Assembly: GCF_000257905.1 (NCBI RefSeq)
Contig: NZ_AJJL01000018.1
Location: 1-37,127, forward strand
From: Streptococcus mitis SK579
GTDB taxonomy: Bacteria > Bacillota > Bacilli > Lactobacillales > Streptococcaceae
Direction: 5' to 3'
Length of the DNA: 37,127 bases
Below, piece by piece: positions 25,159-35,853 of this stretch. The notes beneath the pieces were generated by a model that had not been told where the DNA came from, made no database searches, and saw nothing but the letters and a program-made list of their open reading frames with translations. How positions within the stretch are numbered: position 1 is the first letter of the stretch; every line of letters begins with the position of its first letter. Made by a program: the position numbers and the translations under genes.

Positions 25159-26724
25159 ATGAGAAAAATATACTTATCTATTTTCACAAGTCTCTTGCTG
25201 ATGCTGGGACTTGTCAATGTTGCTCAAGCCGATGAATATTTACGCATCGGGATGGAAGCAGCATATGCTCCCTTTAACTGGACTCAGGATGATGATAGCA
25301 ATGGAGCTGTCAAAATCGATGGGACTAACCAGTATGCCAACGGATACGATGTTCAAATCGCCAAGAAAATCGCTAAGGACTTAGGCAAAGAACCTTTGGT
25401 TGTTAAAACCAAGTGGGAAGGTCTAGTCCCTGCCCTCACTTCTGGTAAGATTGACATGATTATCGCAGGTATGAGTCCAACTGCAGAACGCAAACAAGAA
25501 ATTGCCTTTTCAAGCAGTTACTACACTAGCGAACCAGTTCTACTAGTCAAAAAAGATTCTGCCTACGCAAATGCTAAATCTTTAGATGACTTTAATGGTG
25601 CGAAAATCACTTCTCAACAAGGTGTCTACCTCTACGACTTGATTGCACAAATCTCAGGTGCTAAAAAAGAAACAGCCATGGGAGACTTCGCTCAAATGCG
25701 CCAAGCTCTTGAGGCCGGTGTCATCGATGCCTATGTTTCTGAACGCCCAGAAGCGCTGACTGCTGAAGCTGCTAACTCTAAGTTCAAGATGGTCCAAGTA
25801 GAACCAGGTTTCAAAACTGGGGAAGAAGATACGGCTATAGCCATTGGACTTCGTAAAGATGACAATCGTATTAGCCAAATCAATGCCAGCATCGAAACTA
25901 TTTCAAAAGATGACCAAGTTGCCTTGATGGATCGTATGATCAAGGAACAACCTGCCGAAGCTACAACAACTGAAGAGACTAGCAGTAGTTTCTTTAGCCA
26001 AGCCGCTAAAATTCTTTCTGAAAACTGGCAACAACTCTTGCGTGGTGCTGGTGTCACTCTTTTAATCTCTATCGTCGGAACCATCATAGGTCTCATTATT
26101 GGTCTTGCCATCGGTGTCTTCCGTACTGCTCCTCTATCTGAGAATAAAGCCATTTACAGCCTACAAAAACTAGTCGGCTGGATCCTCAATGTCTACATTG
26201 AAATTTTCCGTGGTACACCTATGATTGTTCAATCGATGGTTATCTACTACGGAACTGCCCAAGCTTTTGGTATCAATCTGGACCGTACACTGGCCGCTAT
26301 CTTCATCGTTTCAATCAACACCGGTGCCTACATGACTGAAATCGTCCGTGGTGGTATCCTAGCAGTTGACAAGGGACAATTTGAAGCTGCTACTGCTCTT
26401 GGTATGACTCATAACCAAACCATGCGTAAGATTATCCTACCTCAGGTTGTCCGTAACATCCTACCAGCAACTGGTAATGAATTTGTCATCAATATCAAAG
26501 ATACATCTGTATTGAACGTTATCTCTGTTGTCGAACTTTATTTCTCAGGAAATACCGTGGCAACACAAACCTATCAATACTTCCAGACATTTACAATCAT
26601 CGCCGTGATTTACTTTGTCCTCACCTTCACCGTAACACGTATCCTACGCTTCATCGAACGCCGCATGGACATGGATACCTATACTACAGGTGCTAACCAA
26701 ATGCAAACGGAGGATTTGAAATAA
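25159..26724 (+). CDS. glnHP: Amino-acid ABC transporter, binding protein fused to permease
   Basis: Polar amino-acid importer subunit, probably for glutamine and relatives, 521 residues. A signal peptide ends near ...VNVAQA (about 24). A type II solute-binding domain follows (about 27-265), with [13 protein letters not shown] and [15 protein letters not shown] typical of the glutamine/arginine/lysine family. After a short linker comes the permease domain (about 285-505), with the coupling EAA loop [20 protein letters not shown]. This fused layout is common in lactic acid bacteria. ATG at 25159 has AGGAGAAATC. Its stop overlaps the glnQ ATG by one base (TAATG). The exact substrate needs an assay. 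Confidence 0.93.
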   Translation: MRKIYLSIFTSLLLMLGLVNVAQADEYLRIGMEAAYAPFNWTQDDDSNGAVKIDGTNQYANGYDVQIAKKIAKDLGKEPLVVKTKWEGLVPALTSGKIDMIIAGMSPTAERKQEIAFSSSYYTSEPVLLVKKDSAYANAKSLDDFNGAKITSQQGVYLYDLIAQISGAKKETAMGDFAQMRQALEAGVIDAYVSERPEALTAEAANSKFKMVQVEPGFKTGEEDTAIAIGLRKDDNRISQINASIETISKDDQVALMDRMIKEQPAEATTTEETSSSFFSQAAKILSENWQQLLRGAGVTLLISIVGTIIGLIIGLAIGVFRTAPLSENKAIYSLQKLVGWILNVYIEIFRGTPMIVQSMVIYYGTAQAFGINLDRTLAAIFIVSINTGAYMTEIVRGGILAVDKGQFEAATALGMTHNQTMRKIILPQVVRNILPATGNEFVINIKDTSVLNVISVVELYFSGNTVATQTYQYFQTFTIIAVIYFVLTFTVTRILRFIERRMDMDTYTTGANQMQTEDLK

Positions 26725-27464
26725 TGACACAAGCAATCCTTGAAATTAAACATCTCAAAAAATCTTATGGACAAAACGAGGTACTAAAAGATATTTCTCT
26801 CACTGTCCACAAGGGAGAGGTAATCTCTATCATCGGAAGCTCTGGAAGCGGGAAATCGACCTTCCTACGCTCCATTAACCTACTTGAAACACCAACTGAT
26901 GGACAAATCCTTTATCATGGACAAAACGTCCTCGAAAAAGGCTATGACCTCACGCAATACCGTGAAAAGTTAGGGATGGTATTCCAATCCTTTAACCTCT
27001 TTGAAAATCTCAATGTGCTTGAAAATACAATAGTCGCTCAAACAACTGTCCTAAAGCGCGAACGTACAGAAGCTGAAAAGATTGCCAAAGAAAATCTTGA
27101 AAAGGTCGGCATGGGAGAACGCTACTGGCAAGCCAAACCAAAACAACTCTCAGGTGGTCAAAAACAACGTGTAGCCATCGCACGTGCCCTCTCCATGAAT
27201 CCAGATGCTATCCTCTTTGATGAACCAACATCAGCTCTCGATCCAGAAATGGTTGGAGAAGTCCTCAAAATCATGCAGGAACTGGCCCAAGAAGGCTTGA
27301 CTATGATTGTAGTTACCCACGAGATGGAATTCGCTCGTGATGTCTCTCACCGTGTTATCTTTATGGATAAGGGTGTGATTGCTGAAGAAGGCAAACCAGA
27401 AGACCTCTTCACCAATCCTAAAGAAGAACGTACAAAAGAATTTCTTCAACGTTATCTCAAATAA
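26724..27464 (+). CDS. glnQ: Amino-acid ABC transporter ATPase
   Basis: ATPase of the glutamine-type importer, 246 residues, full length for the PAAT family. Walker A is GSSGSGKS (38-45), the Q-loop is VFQSFNLF, the signature is LSGGQ (142-146), Walker B is AILFDEP (162-168), and the switch is VVTHEM. It overlaps the end of glnHP by one base. A gap of a few bases and then a terminator follow, so the operon has two genes. Confidence 0.95.
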   Translation: MTQAILEIKHLKKSYGQNEVLKDISLTVHKGEVISIIGSSGSGKSTFLRSINLLETPTDGQILYHGQNVLEKGYDLTQYREKLGMVFQSFNLFENLNVLENTIVAQTTVLKRERTEAEKIAKENLEKVGMGERYWQAKPKQLSGGQKQRVAIARALSMNPDAILFDEPTSALDPEMVGEVLKIMQELAQEGLTMIVVTHEMEFARDVSHRVIFMDKGVIAEEGKPEDLFTNPKEERTKEFLQRYLK

Positions 27465-27468
27465 AAAG

Positions 27469-27498
27469 AAAAGGCTGCATCCTTGTGCAGTCTTTTTG
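27469..27498 (+). terminator. glnQ terminator
   Basis: AAGGCTGCA (27471-27479) pairs with TGCAGTCTT (27486-27494, one G-U), followed by TTTGC. It sits seven bases past the stop. Confidence 0.88.
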
Positions 27499-27553
27499 CT
27501 ATCCTAAAAATGAAAAGGCAGACTCTACTTAAGAATCCACCATTATCCAAAGA

Positions 27554-27769
27554 TTAATCTTCAAATTTTTCATGATTTTTGTCATAGAAATCAATTAAAC
27601 CTAGAGCTGTTTCAAATGAAATATTTTTTACTTTAGCACGACCCTGCGCTAGAGCAATGATAGACATCTCACGCGCATTCGTTTCCTTAGAGATACGGTA
27701 GCCTGTGATTTTCTTATCACGAACCCAGCCAACAACTGATTCTACTTTTTCAAAGTTTGACTTAGCCAT
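27554..27769 (-). CDS. Small HTH-like protein, 71 aa
   Basis: A 71-residue protein of unknown function. The stretch ITGYRISKETNAREMSII, with a following helix around FETALGLIDFYDK, resembles the XRE/Cro-type HTH pattern (Y-R-I-x-K-E-T then a turn), with a short N-terminal helix before it. No other domain is present. ATG at 27769 follows AGGAGAAGGAC, and a good promoter lies upstream. It is a single-gene unit next to a decayed region. It may be an orphan regulator or a remnant of a mobile unit; the HTH call is from pattern only. Confidence 0.65.
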   Translation of the reverse strand: MAKSNFEKVESVVGWVRDKKITGYRISKETNAREMSIIALAQGRAKVKNISFETALGLIDFYDKNHEKFED

Positions 27770-27802
27770 GTCCTTCTCCTATTTTCTTCTTTACGATATA
27801 TT

Positions 27803-27831
27803 ATTCTATACGTTTTTATGTCTTTTGTCAA
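27803..27831 (-). promoter_or_regulatory. Promoter of the small HTH-like gene
   Basis: Minus strand perfect TTGACA (27826-27831), 17 nt, TAGAAT (27803-27808). Confidence 0.75.
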
Positions 27832-28463
27832 TAAAAAAACATATATTCAATAAAATAAAAGATTTTTATTTTTCTTACTTCTTTTTTAAAGCCGATAATA
27901 TATAGGTTTTTAGTTGCTATAACCCATTAGTAAGCACCCAAAAAATAATTGAATTATTAAACTCCAAATTTGCAAAAATATTCAATTAGGAAAAATACCA
28001 GCTTCTCAATAGGATAAACAGGAGTCATATTCTATATCTTCATTTTAATCTATAAGTTTGTCAAAGATAATCTTCCTTTTCGGACTACCTCATATCTATT
28101 TCATCCTTTCTATTTCCTTGGTTCCCTTCCTGTTACTATTTAACTTTTTCAACCGGTACAATTGACTTATCTCATCAAATTTTGCATATTCTTATAACAC
28201 ACCGCGATTACAATCAGCATTTAGAATAGCACTTCCTAATATTCCAACTGCTCTACTCACCTCATATCACTGCTGCCATATCCTTATTTTCAATCAACTC
28301 ACCAAGTTTAGCTTATGAACATTGATTATTTTTTCTAATTCCTATTATATTTAACCAAATCACAGATTAGCCCCTATATAAAATAGTGGATTTCAAAAAT
28401 ACTCCTTAAATATAACAAGTAATTTTACTCCCTTACTATAAACCAAATCAAAAAACATAGGTA
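27832..28463. other. AT-rich region without an intact gene
   Basis: About 630 bases with many stops in all frames and no intact gene. It includes a decayed minus-strand frame, listed separately at 28096-28309. I see no BOX or insertion sequence, no clear terminator and no RNA motif. It looks like an eroded locus. Confidence 0.6.
28096..28309 (-). pseudogene. Decayed coding fragment, family unknown
   Basis: The minus strand reads KLGELIENKDMAAVI, then stops. After a frame shift it continues EVSRAVGILGSAILNADCNR, an internal stop, and EYAKFDEISQLYRLKKLNSN before a final stop at 28096. The amphipathic, non-random composition suggests a former protein of at least 70 residues broken by a frameshift and nonsense changes. 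I do not recognise the family. Confidence 0.4.
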
Positions 28464-28511
28464 CTATAATGAATTGAGATAGAAATAGCGTAATCGATTT
28501 CCTAAGTCCAT
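28464..28511 (-). pseudogene. Truncated 15-codon gene start with intact expression signals
   Basis: ATG at 28511 follows AAAGGGGGCG and a near-ideal promoter, but the frame MDLGNRLRYFYLNSL stops after 15 codons. The MDLGNRLR opening resembles the first helix of XRE-family regulators. In another frame about 35 codons stay open (SQFIIVPMFFDLVYSKG...). It is most likely the remains of a regulator gene; a short peptide or regulatory transcript is the alternative. Confidence 0.45.
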
Positions 28512-28537
28512 AGGAATCGCCCCCTTTCTTCACCCTC

Positions 28538-28566
28538 ATTATAGCACCTATACATCTATTGTGCAA
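28538..28566 (-). promoter_or_regulatory. Promoter of the decayed locus
   Basis: Minus strand TTGCAC (28561-28566), 17 nt, perfect TATAAT (28538-28543). It may be driven only by decay-spared chance, or may still produce an RNA. Confidence 0.75.
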
Positions 28567-28591
28567 ATAATATGATATTTTTTATTAGTCC

Positions 28592-29842
28592 TCATACTAG
28601 CATATTATAGAGCGTTTCATTACCATTTAAGTTAATATAAGATGGATCAAACCCTTCCATGCGACGAATCAGACCTGCATAATCATGCTTATCTGCCAAA
28701 GCAATCCCAATCAATACCGGTCCTGTCCCCTTGCTAGCTCGTTTGATATACTCAAATCGTGTGATATCATCATTTGGTCCCAGGATATCATTTACAAACT
28801 CACGCAAGGCCCCTGGACGCTGTGGAAAATTGACCACAAAGTAATGCTTAATCCCATCATAAATCAAGGCACGCTCTTCCATTTCTGGCATACGGTTGAT
28901 ATCATTATTTCCTCCAGAAATGATACAACAAATGGTTTTCCCCTTGATATATTCAGCTAAAACCTCTAAAGAGGCGATACTAGCCGCTCCAGCAGGTTCT
29001 GCGACAATCCCTTGCTTAGAGTAGAGGTCAATCAAGGTTTCAGAAATCAATCCCTCATCGACACCTACCAAAGTTTGAACATGTTGACGAGTTGCCTCAT
29101 AGGTCAACTGCCCCACCTTTTGCACAGCAATCCCATCTGCAAATTTGTCAATTTCTTTGAGTTTGACTGGACCACCAGCTTCAAAGGCAGCCTTCATAGA
29201 ACGCGCTCCATTCGCCTCTACTCCGATAACCTCAATCTCTGGACTTGTTTCCTTGATATAGGTAGAAACCCCAGCAATGAGACCGCCACCACCAACAGGA
29301 ACCAAGACAGCATCAAAATCAATCGATTCTTTTCGAGCTTCTTCTAAAATCTCATAAGCAACCGTCCCTTGACCAGCTTGAACATGAACATCATCAAAGG
29401 GATCAATAAAGGTACGATTTTCAGAGACTGTAAATTCTTGAGCTGCTTTAGCTGAGGCATCAAAGGTATCTCCAACTAGTTTAATGGTTACGAAATCCCC
29501 ACCAAAAAAGCGAACCTGCCCAATTTTTTGTTGCGGAGTAGTAATGGGCATAAAAATAGTAGCAGGAATTTTCATTTCATTACAAGTATAGGCTACTCCC
29601 TGCGCATGATTTCCCGCAGAGGCACAGACTACCCCACGCTCACGCTCTTCTTTGCTGAGCTGAGAAATAGCATAATAGGCACCACGAATTTTAAAGGAAC
29701 GAACACGTTGAGCATTTTCCTTTTTCAAATAAATCTTAGCACCATACTTCTCCGATAAATAATGGTCATAATCCAGCGGGGTATTCACAACCACACCGTT
29801 CAAGACCTTATGAGCCTTGATGATATCTTTTGAACTTAACAT
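28592..29842 (-). CDS. ilvA: Threonine dehydratase (biosynthetic)
   Basis: PLP enzyme that converts threonine to 2-oxobutanoate and ammonia, the first step to isoleucine. It has 416 residues. The PLP lysine is in RSFKIRGAYYA (Lys51), the phosphate-binding loop is VGGGGLIAG (about 183-191), and a single short ACT-like regulatory domain occupies the last 90 residues. This is the shorter form of Gram-positives. Two ATGs lie back to back; the second (29842, MLSSKD) has the better distance from AGGAG. It lies downstream of ilvC but behind a terminator, so it gets readthrough or has a weak promoter of its own. Confidence 0.95.
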   Translation of the reverse strand: MLSSKDIIKAHKVLNGVVVNTPLDYDHYLSEKYGAKIYLKKENAQRVRSFKIRGAYYAISQLSKEERERGVVCASAGNHAQGVAYTCNEMKIPATIFMPITTPQQKIGQVRFFGGDFVTIKLVGDTFDASAKAAQEFTVSENRTFIDPFDDVHVQAGQGTVAYEILEEARKESIDFDAVLVPVGGGGLIAGVSTYIKETSPEIEVIGVEANGARSMKAAFEAGGPVKLKEIDKFADGIAVQKVGQLTYEATRQHVQTLVGVDEGLISETLIDLYSKQGIVAEPAGAASIASLEVLAEYIKGKTICCIISGGNNDINRMPEMEERALIYDGIKHYFVVNFPQRPGALREFVNDILGPNDDITRFEYIKRASKGTGPVLIGIALADKHDYAGLIRRMEGFDPSYINLNGNETLYNMLV

Positions 29843-29906
29843 CATTTTCTCCTAGACTATTTCATACTATCACAATCCATCCTCTTAAAAGAGAGATGAA
29901 TTGATT

Positions 29907-29934
29907 ATAAAAGCGAGTTAGTCCCCCAACTCGC
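29907..29934 (-). terminator. ilvBNC terminator before ilvA
   Basis: Minus strand GCGAGTT (29928-29934), loop, AACTCGC (29913-29919), then TTTTATAATC. It separates ilvC from ilvA. Confidence 0.85.
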
Positions 29935-29955
29935 CTTCACCTTAATTTCTATCAA

Positions 29956-31002
<1,047 letters not shown>

Positions 31003-31044
31003 TTATTATCTTGTAATCTACTTTAACAAATCTTAATTGATTTT

Positions 31045-31521
31045 TTAATCACGAGTAAATCCAGTTGCCCCTGTACGGGCAATATTTCGAATACCATATG
31101 GTCGAATAACTCTCAATAGAGCTTCACTCTTTTCAGCATTTCCTGTCATCTGAATGGTAATCGAGCTTGGTGCTACATCTACAACTGTTGCACGGAAAGG
31201 TTGAATAATCGCTAGAATCTCAGCTCGCTTCTCAGCTGGCGCTGACATCTTAACCAAAATCACCTCGCGCTCCAAATGAGGCTTGTCTGTAATATCTCGA
31301 ATGCGAATCACATCAATCTGACGATTAAGTTGCTTAATGATTTGCTCCACTTCATCATGAGAAGCAACATCAATAATAATAGTGATGCGTGATACATTCG
31401 GATCTTCTGTTGCTCCAACAGAGATACTTTCGATATTAACCTGACGACGAGACAGGACACCTGTAAAGCGATTGAGGACTCCTGAACGATTTTGTAGTTT
31501 TGCTGTTAACATTCTACGCAT
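31045..31521 (-). CDS. ilvN: Acetolactate synthase small (regulatory) subunit
   Basis: Regulatory subunit of AHAS, 158 residues, typical length. An N-terminal ACT domain (about 4-78, LTAKLQNRSGVLNRFTGVLSRR) binds valine for feedback inhibition, followed by the conserved ALS_ss_C domain. The ATG at 31521 overlaps the end of ilvB by 8 nt and has TTGGGGGTGAAG upstream, so the subunits are made in a coupled manner. Confidence 0.95.
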   Translation of the reverse strand: MRRMLTAKLQNRSGVLNRFTGVLSRRQVNIESISVGATEDPNVSRITIIIDVASHDEVEQIIKQLNRQIDVIRIRDITDKPHLEREVILVKMSAPAEKRAEILAIIQPFRATVVDVAPSSITIQMTGNAEKSEALLRVIRPYGIRNIARTGATGFTRD

Positions 31522-33214
31522 GGAACTTCACCCCCAACATCTCATGATTACTCTTACCAGCTGGTACCATTGGTAACACCTGTTCCTTACGAGAAATATC
31601 TACCTCGATTAGCATAGGTACATCCTCAGTGATCACTTCAAGATCTTGAGCCAAGGTCTCAGGATTGTCAAACTTATAGTTTTTAATACCGTAAGCTTGC
31701 GCCATCAATTGGAAATCAGGAAGGGTATCAAAGACCGATTCTGATGTTCTGCCTTCATAGAAGGATTCCTGCCACTGGCGAACCATTCCAAGTGAGTGGT
31801 TGTTTAGCATAACCACCTTAATTGGCACCTTGTAAATGTTCAAAATAGCCAATTCCTGGTTAGTCATTTGGAAACCACCATCCCCAACAAACAAGACTAC
31901 TTCCTTATCTGGGTTAGCAATTTTAGCCCCAATTGCTGCTGGAATTCCGAATCCCATCGTTCCCAAACCACCTGAAGTCACTAACTGACGTTCATTTTGG
32001 TAGGGATAATACTGAGCTGTCCACATTTGGTGTTGACCAACGTCTGTTACCACAATGGCATCTCCATTCGTCAACTCACCAATTCGTTCAATAACAGCTT
32101 GCGGCTGAACTACACGCTCTTTCTTATCATAAGAACGAACGCGGTTCTTGTCTTTAGTGACTTTTTCAATCCATTTCTCAGTATTGTTATGAACTGTCGG
32201 TTCGGCTAGCAACATTTGCAAGGCTTTCTTAGCATCTCCAACCACAGGAATATCTGCACTGATAATCTTGCCAATCTCGGCTGGATCAATATCAATGTGA
32301 GCAACCTTGGCATTCTTAGCGAAGGTCTTAGGATTTCCTGTCAAGCGGTCATCGAAACGGCAACCAATACTAATCATAAAGTCAGCTTCCGTCATGGCAA
32401 TATTAGCTGCGAAAGATCCGTGCATGCCTCCCATTCCAAGGAAGAGTGGATGACTCGTTGCAATCGTACCTTGCCCCAAAAGACTGGTTACCACTGGAAT
32501 TTGATAGCGTTCTGCAAATTCATTTAATTCTGCAGCTGCTTCAGCATAACTAATTCCACCACCAGCTAACAAGACTGGCTTTTTAGCCTTGGATAATTGC
32601 TTCAAGATTTTCTTGATTTGCATATCATTTGGCTCAAGAGTTGGCTGATAGCTTGGTAGGTTCACTTCTGGTGAATAGATGAAGTCCGTTTCTAAAGCAG
32701 ATACATCTTTAGGTAGATCAATTACAACTGGCCCTGGTCGACCTGTAGTTGCGATATGAACAGCTTCCGTAATAATTCGAGGGATATCAGCTGTCTCACG
32801 AACTTGGTAATTGTACTTAGTGATTGGCATGGTAATTCCCACGATGTCTGCCTCCTGAAAGGCATCCTTCCCAATCCCTGCTCGCGCCACCTGACCTGTA
32901 AAGACCAAAAGGGGAACGCTATCGCTCATGGCATCCGCAATCCCTGTAATGGCATTTGTTGCTCCCGGTCCGCTAGTGACGACGGCAACACCCAACTTTC
33001 CAGTTGATTTAGCATAACCTTCAGCTTCATGCAAACAACCCTGCTCATGGCGCCCTAGAATATGGCGAATACCTTTAAAATTATATATCGCATCATAAAA
33101 AGGCAAGACTGCACCACCAGGATAACCAAAGATGGTATCAATTCCTAAATCACGAAGTGTTTCCAAAACTAGGTCCGACCCCGTCTTAGGAGATTCTAAA
33201 CTGATTTTCTCCAT
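31514..33214 (-). CDS. ilvB: Acetolactate synthase large (catalytic) subunit
   Basis: ThDP enzyme that condenses two pyruvates, or pyruvate with 2-oxobutanoate, in branched-chain amino-acid synthesis. It has 566 residues. The N-terminal pyrimidine-binding domain has the catalytic glutamate in GRHEQGCLHE (Glu57), followed by a central domain. The ThDP/Mg motif runs from GDGG (444-447) to NN (471-472). ATG at 33214 has AAAGGGGAAC upstream. It is the first gene of ilvBNC. It is probably repressed by CodY when branched-chain amino acids are abundant, as a CodY-like box lies upstream. Confidence 0.97.
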   Translation of the reverse strand: MEKISLESPKTGSDLVLETLRDLGIDTIFGYPGGAVLPFYDAIYNFKGIRHILGRHEQGCLHEAEGYAKSTGKLGVAVVTSGPGATNAITGIADAMSDSVPLLVFTGQVARAGIGKDAFQEADIVGITMPITKYNYQVRETADIPRIITEAVHIATTGRPGPVVIDLPKDVSALETDFIYSPEVNLPSYQPTLEPNDMQIKKILKQLSKAKKPVLLAGGGISYAEAAAELNEFAERYQIPVVTSLLGQGTIATSHPLFLGMGGMHGSFAANIAMTEADFMISIGCRFDDRLTGNPKTFAKNAKVAHIDIDPAEIGKIISADIPVVGDAKKALQMLLAEPTVHNNTEKWIEKVTKDKNRVRSYDKKERVVQPQAVIERIGELTNGDAIVVTDVGQHQMWTAQYYPYQNERQLVTSGGLGTMGFGIPAAIGAKIANPDKEVVLFVGDGGFQMTNQELAILNIYKVPIKVVMLNNHSLGMVRQWQESFYEGRTSESVFDTLPDFQLMAQAYGIKNYKFDNPETLAQDLEVITEDVPMLIEVDISRKEQVLPMVPAGKSNHEMLGVKFHA

Positions 33215-33252
33215 TGTTCCCCTTTCTTTCCTCTTAAAAATAACTTGTTACT

Positions 33253-33280
33253 ATCATACCATTTTTTCAAGATTTTTCAA
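33253..33280 (-). promoter_or_regulatory. ilvBNC promoter, extended -10
   Basis: Minus strand TTGAAA (33275-33280), 16 nt, TATGAT (33253-33258), with TGG before the -10. Confidence 0.75.
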
Positions 33281-33292
33281 GAGAAAAGAAGA

Positions 33293-33307
33293 AATTTTCT
33301 GAATTTT
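33293..33307. promoter_or_regulatory. CodY-box upstream of ilvB
   Basis: AATTTTCTGAATTTT matches the CodY consensus AATTTTCWGAAAATT at 13 of 15 positions, just upstream of the -35 box. CodY binds in response to branched-chain amino acids (and GTP in some species) and is known to control ilv genes in streptococci. Confidence 0.65.
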
Positions 33308-33374
33308 CTATTTTAACGTTTATTTATGAATGTTATTTTGGTTTTTATTTAAAAGATACCGATTTCATTATTTA

Positions 33375-33404
33375 AAAAGAAAAAAAGAACTGATTTCTCA
33401 GTCC
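33375..33404 (-). terminator. fakA terminator
   Basis: Minus strand GGACTGA (33398-33404), loop GAAA, TCAGTTC (33387-33393), then TTTTTTTCTTTTT. A strong terminator after fakA. Confidence 0.88.
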
Positions 33405-33414
33405 TTTATTAATT

Positions 33415-35082
33415 TTATTCCACACTAAATAAGTATGGGTAAACTGGTTGTTGACCTTGGTGAATCTCAACTTCGACGTCTTCGAATTCTTCTGCGATTT
33501 CTTGGGCAATTTCATTGGCAAGTTCTTCGCTTCCGTCTTCACCGACATAGAAGGTTACGATTTCACTATCTTCATCCAACATATGTTTCAAGGTTTCTGT
33601 CAAGGTTTGGTGCATGTCAGGGTTTGACACGAGAATTTTCCCATCCACCATACCAAGATTATCGTTTTCATGGATTTCTAAGCCATCAATGGTTGTATCA
33701 CGAACGGCTGTTGTGACGCTTCCGCTAACGACATCGCTAAGAGCTGCAGTCATACGCTCTTGATTTTCTTCGATGGACTTGCTTGGATCAAAGGCAAGAA
33801 GACTTGTCAAACCTTGAGGAAGAGTACGAGCTTCTACCACTACTGCTGGTTGCTCCAAAACTTCCGCTGCAGATTGAGCTGCCATGAAGATGTTTTTATT
33901 GTTTGGCAGGAAGATGATGTTACGAGCGTTGACCTGTTCAACAGCCTTGATAAAGTCTTCAGTTGAAGGGTTCATGGTTTGACCACCTTCGATAACATAA
34001 TCCACACCTTGAGAACGGAAGATATCTGCTAGACCTTTACCAGCCACTACAGCAATCAAAGCATATTCTTTTTCTTCAGCAGGCTTGCTAACTTGGGCAG
34101 CTTCTTTCTCAACCTGTGCTTCGTGTTGGTTACGCATATTGTCAACTTTTACCTTGACCAAGCTACCATATTTGAGACCTTCTTGCATAACAAGTCCTGG
34201 ATCTTCTGTATGGACATGGACTTTGACGATTTCATCATCATTAACAACGAGGAGAGAATCTCCAAGTTCATTCAAGTAGTTACGGAATTCGTCGTAGTCA
34301 AAATCTTTAGCATAGGTTGGACCTTGCTTAAGAGCTACCATGATTTCAGTACAATAACCAAAGGTGATGTCCTCAGTCGCTACATGACCAGCTACAGACT
34401 TGTGATGTTCTGCATTGATCATTTCACTCATGTTGGCCGGAGTCGCTACAAAATCCTCAGATGCAATATATTCGCCAGTAAGGGCAGAAAGGAAACCTTC
34501 GTAGATAAAGACCAATCCTTGACCACCTGAGTCCACAACGCCAACTTCTTTCAATACTGGAAGCATGTCTGGTGTTTTAGCTAGAGCTGTTTTAGCACCT
34601 TCCAAGGCTGCGCGCATGACTTCAACAGCATCATCTGTTTGCTCAGCTTTTTTCTTAGCACCGATAGCAGCACCACGAGAAACTGTCAAAATCGTTCCTT
34701 CAACAGGTTTCATCACTGCCTTATAGGCAACTTCCACACCTGATTGGAAGGCAAGGGCCAAGTCTTGACCTGTTAACTCGTCTTTATCCTTGATGGCTTG
34801 TGAAAATCCACGGAAAAGCTGAGACGTAATAACTCCTGAGTTCCCACGCGCACCCATCAAAAGACCTTTGGCAAGAATGCTCGCTACCTCTCCAACTGTA
34901 GAAGCTGGCTTATCTGCAACTTCCTTAGCTCCATTTTCAATGGTCATTCCCATGTTTGTTCCAGTATCTCCATCTGGAACTGGAAAGACGTTTAATGAAT
35001 TGACATATTCAGCTTGCTTATTCAAGCGAGTTGATGCAGCCTGCACCATTTCTTGAAATAAGCTAGTAGTAATTTTTGACAC
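33415..35082 (-). CDS. fakA: Fatty-acid kinase catalytic subunit
   Basis: DhaL-fold kinase that phosphorylates exogenous fatty acids carried by FakB (DegV) proteins, so they enter phospholipid synthesis. It has 555 residues. The N-terminal DhaL domain (about 1-205) has the ATP/Mg motif PVPDGDTGTNMG (35-46) and GARGNSGVITSQLFRGF. The middle domain (about 215-330) and a C-terminal EDD-like domain (about 345-550) complete the FakA layout. FakB genes are not in this window. ATG at 35082 follows the Asp23 gene by two bases, which is the usual coupling. Confidence 0.93.
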   Translation of the reverse strand: MSKITTSLFQEMVQAASTRLNKQAEYVNSLNVFPVPDGDTGTNMGMTIENGAKEVADKPASTVGEVASILAKGLLMGARGNSGVITSQLFRGFSQAIKDKDELTGQDLALAFQSGVEVAYKAVMKPVEGTILTVSRGAAIGAKKKAEQTDDAVEVMRAALEGAKTALAKTPDMLPVLKEVGVVDSGGQGLVFIYEGFLSALTGEYIASEDFVATPANMSEMINAEHHKSVAGHVATEDITFGYCTEIMVALKQGPTYAKDFDYDEFRNYLNELGDSLLVVNDDEIVKVHVHTEDPGLVMQEGLKYGSLVKVKVDNMRNQHEAQVEKEAAQVSKPAEEKEYALIAVVAGKGLADIFRSQGVDYVIEGGQTMNPSTEDFIKAVEQVNARNIIFLPNNKNIFMAAQSAAEVLEQPAVVVEARTLPQGLTSLLAFDPSKSIEENQERMTAALSDVVSGSVTTAVRDTTIDGLEIHENDNLGMVDGKILVSNPDMHQTLTETLKHMLDEDSEIVTFYVGEDGSEELANEIAQEIAEEFEDVEVEIHQGQQPVYPYLFSVE

Positions 35083-35084
35083 GG

Positions 35085-35450
35085 TTATTCTCCTACAACT
35101 TTGATATTTTGAATGTAGACATTTACAGTCTGAGCAGTAATTCCAAGTTGGTTTTCCAAACTAAAACGAACACGCTCTTGAATGTTTTTTGACACTTCGC
35201 TAATCTTTGTTCCGTAGCTCAACACGGTATATACATCAACTGCAATGCTGCCATCTTCGGTTGCCTTTACGACAACACCTTTGGAATAATTTTCCTTACC
35301 TAGAAGGGCTTGGAAATTATCTTTGAGGGCATTTTTACTAGCCATACCGACCACACCAAAAATCTCAGTTGTTGCACCGCCTACGATAGTTGCAATCACT
35401 TCATCTGTTAGTTCGATTTGACCATCTTTTGTATTAATTTTTACAGTCAT
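35085..35450 (-). CDS. Asp23/Gls24 (YloU-like) protein
   Basis: A 121-residue Asp23-family protein, with LTDEVIATIVGGATTEIFGVVGM near residue 14 and a C-terminal NVYIQNIKV strand. Members of this group often sit directly before fakA (yloU-yloV in Bacillus), as here with a two-base gap. The role is unclear; envelope-stress or membrane-associated functions are proposed for relatives. It starts the operon. Confidence 0.88.
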   Translation of the reverse strand: MTVKINTKDGQIELTDEVIATIVGGATTEIFGVVGMASKNALKDNFQALLGKENYSKGVVVKATEDGSIAVDVYTVLSYGTKISEVSKNIQERVRFSLENQLGITAQTVNVYIQNIKVVGE

Positions 35451-35478
35451 CCTTTTTACCTCAACTAGTTGATACTCT

Positions 35479-35507
35479 ATTTTATCATATTTCAGCCCAA
35501 GTGTAAA
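35479..35507 (-). promoter_or_regulatory. Asp23-fakA promoter
   Basis: Minus strand TTTACA (35502-35507), 17 nt, TAAAAT (35479-35484). Confidence 0.7.
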
Positions 35508-35570
35508 AGCAGAATACTGTCTCAGCGGATATTTACTCTATTGTTCAAATGATGTTATACCCGTAATAAA

Positions 35571-35591
35571 AGAAAAAAGACCCTAAGGTCT
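35571..35591 (-). terminator. rpmB terminator
   Basis: Minus strand AGACC, loop TTAG, GGTCT (stem 35578-35591), then TTTTTTC. It has a short 5-bp stem but a good U-run. Confidence 0.75.
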
Positions 35592-35606
35592 CCTTTGCTT
35601 TTATTA

Positions 35607-35795
35607 TTAAACGCGTTCAACTTTACCTGATTTCAAAGCACGAGCTGAAGCCCAAACTTTTTTAGGTTTACCATCGATAAGAACAGTAACTTTTTGAAGG
35701 TTTGGTTTTACGGCACGTTTTGTTTGGTTCATCGCGTGTGAACGGTTGTTTCCTGATACAGTCTTACGACCTGTAAAGTAACATACTTTAGCCAT
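35607..35795 (-). CDS. rpmB: 50S ribosomal protein L28
   Basis: A 62-residue L28, full length. [20 protein letters not shown] (residues 5-24) is the diagnostic N-terminus, and [16 protein letters not shown] closes the protein. Only one of the usual zinc-site cysteines is visible, so this is the zinc-free (C-) form. ATG at 35795 has AGGAGGAAAAC. It is a single-gene unit. The leader contains the palindrome GTGCTAGCAC, a possible hairpin. Confidence 0.97.
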   Translation of the reverse strand: MAKVCYFTGRKTVSGNNRSHAMNQTKRAVKPNLQKVTVLIDGKPKKVWASARALKSGKVERV

Positions 35796-35853
35796 TGTGT
35801 TTTCCTCCTATTAGATCTAATATAGCGGATGTGCTAGCACCACATACCGTACT

